Positions 50,701 through 59,700 of a stretch of DNA of 64,000 nt are shown here, piece by piece. The stretch is taken from NCBI GenBank assembly GCA_016490735.1, contig JAEMWC010000037.1, forward strand, positions 192,501-256,500, in the 5' to 3' direction. The DNA is from Pachyseris speciosa (taxonomy: Eukaryota; Cnidaria; Anthozoa; Scleractinia; Pachyseridae). Every line of letters starts with the position of its first letter. The first letter of the stretch is position 1. A model generated the notes under the pieces. The model saw only the letters and a program-made list of their open reading frames with translations. It did no database searches and was not told where the DNA came from. The translations under genes were made by a program, and so were the position numbers.

Positions 50701-53700
50701 TGGTTGATACCTTCCAAAAGATTCATTTACTTTGGGGTGCTTTTGTTTAATAGCCCAAAGCACCTCATAACCCAGTTATTTACAGCATCTTTTCTCTTCT
50801 TCTCCAACCTGGCGTTCGGTGAATCAAAAACATGTAGTTTATTTGCCCCACAGAGGGGGTGATAAATTCTTTGTATCCACCAGCTCCTCTCTCTGAAGTC
50901 TCCTGCTATATCTTCAACATTCAGAGGCTCTTCCACAAGTTTATAAAGGCTATTTTTTTGCCAACAACACCAACAATAGCCGTGCATTTTTGGACAGCGC
51001 CAATGAACATTGCATATTGTAACTTTTGTGAAAAGACCCTCTTTTTCACAAAAGTTTAGGCCCACTTCGTCAAAATACTCATTTCCAAGTTCTTTGTGCA
51101 TTCCCTCCCACCCCAGTTCATTCCAGTCATTAACGTTTTGTTTAACCAACTCAAAGAGTATTTTCTCCCTCAACTCTGGTGGGAGTGGCAGATACTTTCT
51201 TGCAGGTTCATCTATGGTGGGGGTACTATTCTTCAAAAGACCATCCATCGGCGAAAAAAAATTGGGAACATGAACCACAACAAAGGAACCAAAAGTTTGT
51301 TATGTACCCAATCCCACCCCATTCTCTTTCTTTCCTGCAGTTGTTTCTGGATGAAGTGGGAGAGAATTTTTTCGCGTAACTCCGGAGGGAGGTACTGAAT
51401 CTGCTACATCAGATCCATTTATATCTCGGTGCAGATATTTAATGGACCGTATCATAGAACCCCTCATCGGTTAACCACTTTTTCATGTATTCCTTTTCTT
51501 CTGGTGGGAGTGAGTAAAAGACTCTTTGTGCCATATAAGTGCATGTGTCAATAAAATAAGTTTCTCTTGTCTTTTTTATGTACTGCCATGGGGATGCTCC
51601 ATTTGCAAGCAACATATGCACATATTGCATGGGTTTGTAATCCATGGAATCTTTGTTTTCCTTGTACTGGCATCAGCGCCTGGCGGACATTATTTTCGAG
51701 CACATTGAAAGTTTCACCTTGGGCCACGCTCGTGGTTACCTTCACGACACCTTTGTCTAATACGCCGCCACACCCTATGGTACCATTCGAAACGGCCCAC
51801 TTCCCTAATTTCGCTCGTAATAACTTTTTGGAACAATGACATAAAATTTTGGATCAAATTGTTTGGGGTCTCCAAGAAAGGTTCTTTTTTTCAAAATTTG
51901 TTTTCAAGCAAGATCAACATAACCCTCTCAAAGAAGAGGTATTCGCAGATGTGGTAATTTTAGTTTTAAAGTTGCATTGCCCACAAAACAGTTCCATATT
52001 TTGCGGCTGCCCACGGGACCCAATCTCTAAAAGGGGTGCCCGCTTTCTTTTGGATACTTTTGTTTTCTTGTTTTGGGCTCTTGGTTTGGAGTTTTTTATG
52101 TTGGAGTAGTATAGGATGTATTGATACAATACTGGTGTAATGAGGGACACCCCCAACAAGCCTTCGTTTCCCCCAACATAGCCCTACCCCAACATACACT
52201 TCGACCGGAAGGGAGAAGTGTGTGTTGGGGGATTTGTTTGGGGGAAACAAAGGCTTGTTGGGGGTGGACGAGGCATGCCGGTATTGAATCAATACAGTCC
52301 CTATACTACTAACATGTTTTTCCACTGAAGAAGGGCCAAGCCTGAAACATTTGGAAACACTAGTACAAAAATATGGCACTTTTCATGTACTTCAAGTGAA
52401 CACCTATTACGATTTTAAGTGTCATGAAGACCCTCACTAAACGCTTTATTTGATGCTAAAACATTGAAATGGATGGGGTCTTCATTTTGTAGTGTATCCG
52501 CCTCAAACTACAAAATGAAGACCCTCACTAAAACACTTTATTTGATGTTAAAACATTGAAATGGATGGGCAGTGAACCTACATCTAGCAGCTATTATTCT
52601 TGTCACATTAGTGTGCCCAACGTACATTCTGGCCATTATAGGACTACGTCCTTTTTGTCTTGGATTGTATGTTACTTTATGTTGCTTGCTTTTAATTTGT
52701 ACTTGACAATCTTTGGCCTTCTTTGTGGTTCGTGAGGCTACACCCCAACATTTCTAAAGCCTGTAATGAATGTCTCGGATCTTGTTGTGTGCTTTTCTTG
52801 AGTCAACATTTTGAACCATCATCGATTCCCATATAATATTTTATTTACGTACTAATAAAATTATGGTCGTTACCAATTTAGTATAGGGTAATTCACATTA
52901 GAGCTTAGCGCTTTGAGCCTTAAATACATAAATGCATTTTGAAAAAATGGACAACCACTTTGAGTTATAAAACTAGACATGTTTTAATCGTTCAACAATC
53001 ATCATCAGTTGTGAATTAGTTAACAGTTGCGATTTCAATTTACTACCATTGATGTGTACAATTTTTTATAAAATTAACAGGCAGTACTTAAATGCGCAAG
53101 ACCTGGGACAATACATTTCTTGAAACCATATGTACATTGAGAAACAAAGTATTAACAGCTAAATAACAAAAGGACTAACACAAATAAAAATCACATCAGA
53201 AAGGAAGAGTCAGCTTGGCATGTTTAAGCTGCTTGTTTACTGTGGGATTTTACCAGCAGATATGAGTGGCTTTTTTTAAAATTAGCTGAAATCTATTGGG
53301 TGCAGAATCCAAAATAGAAAAGCACTTCTTTAAACAAAGTCTGCGGCATGTCTCAGACTGTTGTAAATGCTGAAAAATGTGCGAGTTCCTGTAAAAAAAT
53401 GCATTTATTCACTCCGATCCTATGGATATCTCAGTAATGTAATTTACATCTTTCAGAAGTATGCCTCCTCGTCAAGCCTCAAAACGCCAGGTGTCATCCC
53501 ATCCCACAAGAACCATTTCAACAAAACAACGTTGAACGGAGACTGGGACATCCATAGTGCCACCAAGCACGCCTTCTATGTCAGCTACACAGTACAGCCA
53601 CGCACCACAGTCCCACCCCACAGACTTGGGTGAAATTATTTCCAGAGCCATATCATGGGGTTGCAAGTAGCTGGAGTAGGGAATACAAATATTGCTCCCT

Positions 53701-56700
53701 CGGTTCCTAACCCAGGGGCGAGCACTCCCTCCACTTCGCAGTTGGGCATAGTTGAAGACATCACTGTCTCAACAATTCAATGAATTCTAGCTGCGTGCAC
53801 GCCAGCATTTGCTTTTGTTGGGGGTGCTGCCTCGTCATAAATGGCCCATTATTCGTCAACTGCGTTAATGGATTTTATGATGAGATGGGGCCTTATCTTA
53901 TCTTATCATCCAAGCTGCAGAGGTTCAGTCAAGATATCTTAATGGGTTTTTGACAAGACGCGTAAGAGAAGCTATAAATTTTGGAGCTTCACTATCATTT
54001 GCCCTTTTCTCTGCCAACACCGACCGGGATAGCTGCTCAACTTTTGAAGTGTACATTACTTTCTTTAGTTGCCATCGACAGACCCCTTGACTCCTCCTCT
54101 GCTCTTGGCTACCTTACGCTGAAAATTCTGTTTGGCTATTTTCAGCCCCAACTCAATTCACTGAATCAAACTACAATTAGTGTACAATAATGTTTATTAT
54201 GTTTACTTGGACACAATATCACTTGTAATCGTTTTGAAATAAAAGCCACTCTTGTGGCCAAGTTAATCCAATTGCCTGTCTCAATGATTCAGTGAGTTCT
54301 ATCCGCGTGCACGCCTGAGTGTGTGCTTTTGTCTAGGGTGCTGCTTCATCATACAAAGCATTTTAGCGAGGGTCTTCGTTTGGTAGTTTGATGTGGGTAA
54401 AACTACAAAACGAAGACTCCACCAATTTTAATGATTAAGTGTGAAATAAAGCGTTTTAGCACATTTCATTCCATTGCAGCTTCAGTTGATGTAAAATTAA
54501 TTTATATTCAAGTCTTCGGTCTTCAGTCTTTGGTCTTCATTTTGTAGGCACCTGTTACGTGTGTTATCTTTTGTCACTGCTTTATATTATAGTCTGGTTG
54601 GTCTTATTCTTTCTAACCATCAGGAACTGCTGTGCCAATTTAGATCTATGATCATGAAGCTTGAAGATGATGTAAGAATATCAGGAGGAACAAGGAATAT
54701 AGCTTCAGAAGAGAATCAATCCAAAGCACAAGAGTTAAAGGACCAAATGACACAACTCACACAGGAAAATGTAATCATTAGTAATAATTACTCTTTATTT
54801 TTTTATTGATTACGGTAATACCTACTAACAGCATTATTGATCAAACAGATGTATTTTTAATTCTCAGCCTCATAGAAACAGTGTTCATTTAAACCTGGTA
54901 TTTATCCTTGCCTTGAACAAAGCACTATTAAACAAATGTTTTTTTTTTTTCGGGGGGGGGGGGGGGGGGTGACTTTTAAAATCATGCATACATGCATGCT
55001 TTTTTGTCATTTTGCTATTGACATAAGCAAAACTTAACCAAAACACAAGAAGAAGTCACAGTGATTGATCATGAGATGTTCTGATACTAAATTATGTTAC
55101 TTTGCAAGGTGATTTTATTATGGTGAAATTGCTAAGTTTTAAATATGAGACAATGATTTTGAATTTCACAGACATATTTCCACAGAAACTTCTGCCTTCT
55201 TCAGTGCAAGTGTTATAAGATGTGAAATTAATAAGATTATCAACTAGTGGGTGTTGATGAATACGTATACAAATAATTGGAAATATATATAGAATTCATG
55301 CAAATTACAAAGGTACTAAAAATTAGCACGTTGGAGTTGTTGATTAAGGGAAGGGTTTTCCCATATGATTGGTAAGGCTTCTTTTGTCTTGAGCTGGAAA
55401 GTTGTGCCGGCTTGATCAATTACATTAAAGCAATCACTGGAACTTATCACTGGAACTGGTATCTTTCACCAGTATGAAAGATCCTATCCCTGGTGGGCTT
55501 CAGTTGTTCAACCGTCATGTATAAATTTTGTTGTGCAGGTTGTAATGCCTGCTATGTCAGTGAAACAACCCAACATTTTTCTACATGCATCCAGATAAAA
55601 ACTCACACATCAGAAAACATCTACAGAATTTGCCTTGCCTTAATTAACTTCCCATGATTGCTTTAATTTAATCGGTCAAGCTTGCACTATACTTTCCAGC
55701 TCAAGATAAAGAAGCCTAATACACATCCTGTGGGAAAACCCAAAAAGCCTATCTTAATAGTTTGAAATGTGCACACGTTTCACATATCTTACTATTATTT
55801 GTATTACATATTCATTTAACACTTACATGTACTAAAGATGGCAGAAGTTTCTGCCAAAACATGTCTGTGACATTCAAAATTGTTGTCTCATATTTAAAAC
55901 TTTAATCGTGACTTTCCTGCTGTCCAGACCTAGTGAAATTGCTAATTTTCAAAGAAATTCTGCACAACTCCCATGATAATAGAAATGACAAATTTGGATA
56001 ATATCAGTTAATGTTTTAAAATTGTGTATGGTTCTTGTCATATATACATGTAATAGGAATCAGTAAATATGTGAGATATTTGCTAAGATCTTAAATTAAA
56101 GAAAAAAAAAAACAGAGTCATTCTTATCAAACTTGAACTTGGTAACCCAGTGTATATTTATTTGTATTGTGTGACAACAATATTTTTTGAACAATATTTT
56201 TTGGGGCTGACTGCAGATATCTGTTGAGAGGTATGACACTCCATTGTTTAGGGCATTGTTTAGGTGATTGCTTATAGTTAACCTTATTTCAATTTATTCC
56301 TCGAAATGTTTGTCCTGTTTAGCTCAAAATATACAAATCAGACCAAACTGGCTCAAAAACGATTTGTCTTGGATTGTGAAACAGTGAAAATTGGTTTCTT
56401 GTCATGAAAAGGTCAGAGTCCTTTTCATCCTGATGAGTGGCAACCCTGTAAAGTAACTGTCATTTTAAGATTGTACAGTGTTCTTACTAGACCGTGACAT
56501 TGCAGCATTGCCTCACTTTTTCAGGAAAAAATCAGTCAAGGAAAATTATGACTGACTCATACAACAGCACTTATGATTGGCTCCCTCTGTGAGACATAAA
56601 CCAATGACCAGCAGCAGCACTGTTTAGATGTATGAGCAAGAACGTGTTGCAAATAGTCCACCATATTTGTTTTCAATTTGCGTGACTGTGTGGCGAGCCA

Positions 56701-59700
56701 GCTCATCTTTATTCACGGTGAAATAATAAAAAAATATCATAATTGTAAAGCAAAAAAGCCATGTTTTCAATTGAATGAAGACAACTCTGAGCATGAAGAA
56801 CCAACCACAGAAACATAAGCAAAAAGAAAAGAGAAACCAAAGCAAACAAGAGTATTTCAACGAATTCCGCAATGTTCCTGTCTGTCTCAAATAATGCACT
56901 TGTTCTTTTCTTTATGGACCCTTGGACCCCAAGATTCAAACTTCTGGTGAGAACACTGATTGTATGTGCTACTGTTACTTCAATCTACAGTTCCAGTTAC
57001 AGGAAAAGAATGAACAGCTGTACACACGGTTGGAAGAGATGCAGGCAAGATACAGTGAGCTGATGAATTCCAAGACTCAGCTCTCATCAAAGCTGATCTC
57101 CAGTGAGGAAGAAAAGTTGAAGGTGAGGGCCAGTACAAAGACTGTCTCTACTAACAGCATACAGTTGGTATACATTTACTCACCAATTGCTATCTAATCT
57201 TCTTAAAAAAATAGGTTTCAGTTTATAAGCTTTTAGTAGCCTATACACATTTCATTCCCTGTTATTAAATAAAGCATCAATGAATCCATCTATCCATGTA
57301 TTATCTAAAGAATGAATCAGTTTTATTTTCCTGTAAGATCCACAATAAAAAGTAAAAGCTGAGATCATGTCGAGTATTGCAAGAAAGAAATAGAGTTAAG
57401 TAAAAATTGTGTTTTAATGAAGGACGTAAAATTTTAGAATTTTCAGACTATTAATGCATAATTTTTCTCAGATTCATTTTTACCATATAGTCTAGAATAA
57501 TGGAACTAGTCTACAGCGTCATTATGCTTAGTGATTTTTACCAACCAACCAAATATATGTAGATGTAGATGTAGATGTCGGTAAAAATTTAATCAGGGTC
57601 TTGTAAGACTTGAGGTTCATAGAAAATGTTCTAATTATTCTAGTAAAAAGAAAAAGTTGGATCATTGTAAGTAACAAACCAACATTCTCAGGATTAAATT
57701 GATATTTTGTACATATGTAAATTCAAAGGTGACAGACCGCAAACAAATGTTGCTTCTAAAAATATCTGCATGTAATAACTGTTCATCAGTAGGATACCTA
57801 AAATGTGTGCAATTCCACACTTCGTTTCAGCTCCACCAAATCCTATACCAATTGCAGAACATTTTGGGAGAAGCCACCCACACTATGAGCACAGTTTACA
57901 TTATTAAACATACATATTAGCAAGGAAAACAACATAAAATAATAGTAGTATAGTATAGTTGACTGATTAAACATTGCCAATTGTATAATGCAAAAAGTGA
58001 ATCTGGGAATGATAGATTTTTTCTAGTGCATGCACTGCTGTTTGTAGTAAAACAAATTGATGTTATATTCTTGTTGTTACATGTAGATCTCTAAGACATT
58101 AGTTGATGTACAGTTGGAAAACAACAAAATTCAGGAAGATGCAGAAGCAGTTAATTTTGACCTTAATAATAAGGTACAGCTGTAGACAAGAATCTTATCA
58201 GCAATTATTTTTAGTTCACATTCGTATACATAACATTTCCCAACTGGTGAAACTCAGTGAAAGTCAGGTGAACTAAATAAATGACATTGCAGATGTATAG
58301 TCACCCTTTATATCCTCGATCATTGCCAGAATTTATTGTAACACTGGAAAACAGTGTTTACAGTTTAGTATGGTGGTAACAGGGTTCAGATTGTTTCCGG
58401 ACGTTCAGATTGTTTCAGGACTCAAATTTCATTGTCTATTAAACAAATTCCCCGTTTCTTCTGTTTAATAAACAGGTCTGACCGTCAGTTTTGTTTATTA
58501 AACAAAAAGAAAGGTATTTTCTGTTTATTACACAAAATAGATGTCCCTTTTTGTTTAATAAACAAGAGACTTTTGCTTATTAAATGAAAGTGACAGGCTT
58601 TTCTGTTTAATAAACGAAAGTTACACAAAACTTAACGCCACCTATTTTTTACTCACGAGTTGCCATTACGTAGAAAAATATAAAGTATTAACACAAAGCT
58701 ACCAATGAATAACTCTACAAAAAAATTATTTTGTTGAACTCTTTTCTGCTTTACAGAATTCCCACACCTTTTTTCTTTCTTTGTACTTTTGCGTTGTATT
58801 TTTTAGCGATTAGCGGGTTCATCCTCGCAACTCAACAGTGACTCAACAGGAATGAACACCGAGCGAAGAGCTCATTCACCACTGGTCTCGCAATACGCCG
58901 GATTCGGATGGGAACGAACTTTTGCAAAATTATCTCTTCTTAAATGTGAAGCCATACCTTCTTTTACCCAGTGGAAAGACTGTGCACACAAGAGTTCTAC
59001 AAAAGCAAAATTGTCGAATTATCCATATGCAGCCTTGTTTTTACGGTTATTGATAGTTTTTTTTTGTTCAGCAGTATTAAATCGCGATTCGTGGACAAGA
59101 ATTAGCCTGTGTTGAGTTCTGTGTAACTTTTGTTTAATAAACAGAAAAGCCTGTCACTTTCGTTTAATAAGCAAAAGTTTCCTGTTTATTAAACAGAAAG
59201 TGACATCTTTTTTGTGTAATTCACAGCTTTCGCGACTGAAAATGATCATAATTGGTTGCATGGACCGCACATTTTTCAACAGTTTTTAACCGTCCTAACT
59301 CGAGCGCTGTCATAGTTTCCATGAATAAGCTACATGTTTTAAAAACTCCAATATTTACTGAATCCCTACAACTCTTTTTTCTTTTTACCTTTGTGTTGAA
59401 TTTCAAGCCATGAGCGGGTTCATCCTCGCAACTCACCATGAATAAACACCGAGCGATGAGTGTCGGTCTCGACAGTACGACGTGGGTGAGAGCGAACTTT
59501 TGCCAAATTATCTCTTCGAAAATGTAAAGCTGTCTCTTTTTCTTGTCCAGTGGATCGACTGAGCAGAAAAGAGTTCAACAAAATAATTTTTTTGTAGAGT
59601 TATCGTTAGCTTTGTGTTAACACTTTATATTTTTCTACATAATGGTGACTCGTGAGTAAAAATTAGGTGGCGTTAAGTTTTGTGTAACTTTCGTTGATTA

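Larger units (their letters stand above)
34541..52310. mobile_element. Maverick/Polinton, ~17.8 kb, near full-length but inactivated
   Basis: Inverted repeats of ~299 bp bound the element: AGTAGTATAGGG starts at 34541 and CCCTATACTACT ends at 52310. The flanks AACGT (34536-34540) and AACAT (52311-52315) may be an imperfect target duplication. Between them lie protein-primed PolB, retroviral-type integrase, FtsK/HerA packaging ATPase, adenain protease, minor and major capsid proteins and several accessory genes, the defining Polinton set. Replication genes are at the left, capsid genes in the right half on the plus strand, and the integrase/fibre/ATPase block on the minus strand. Almost all genes carry frameshifts or stops, and a LINE is nested in PolB. 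It sits in intron 4 of the kinesin-like gene. Confidence 0.93.
28018..54623 (+). other. Intron 4, 26.6 kb, containing the Polinton
   Basis: It runs from gtacat to aaccatcag. It hosts the family B repeat, small MITEs and the 17.8-kb Polinton. I see no host exon in it. 28770-31300 (apart from an AT repeat) and 32786-33914 hold nothing I can name. Confidence 0.65.
54771..56990 (+). other. Intron 5
   Basis: It contains a poly-T/poly-G run and a Penelope fragment with inverted ends. 55925-56990 holds no supportable feature apart from a minus-strand ORF with a hydrophobic stretch that I cannot interpret. Confidence 0.6.

Noticed and set aside
56624..56939. Minus-strand ORFs with hydrophobic stretch upstream of exon 6
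   Set aside because: A single AT-rich frame; no family match and no supporting signals beyond hydrophobicity.
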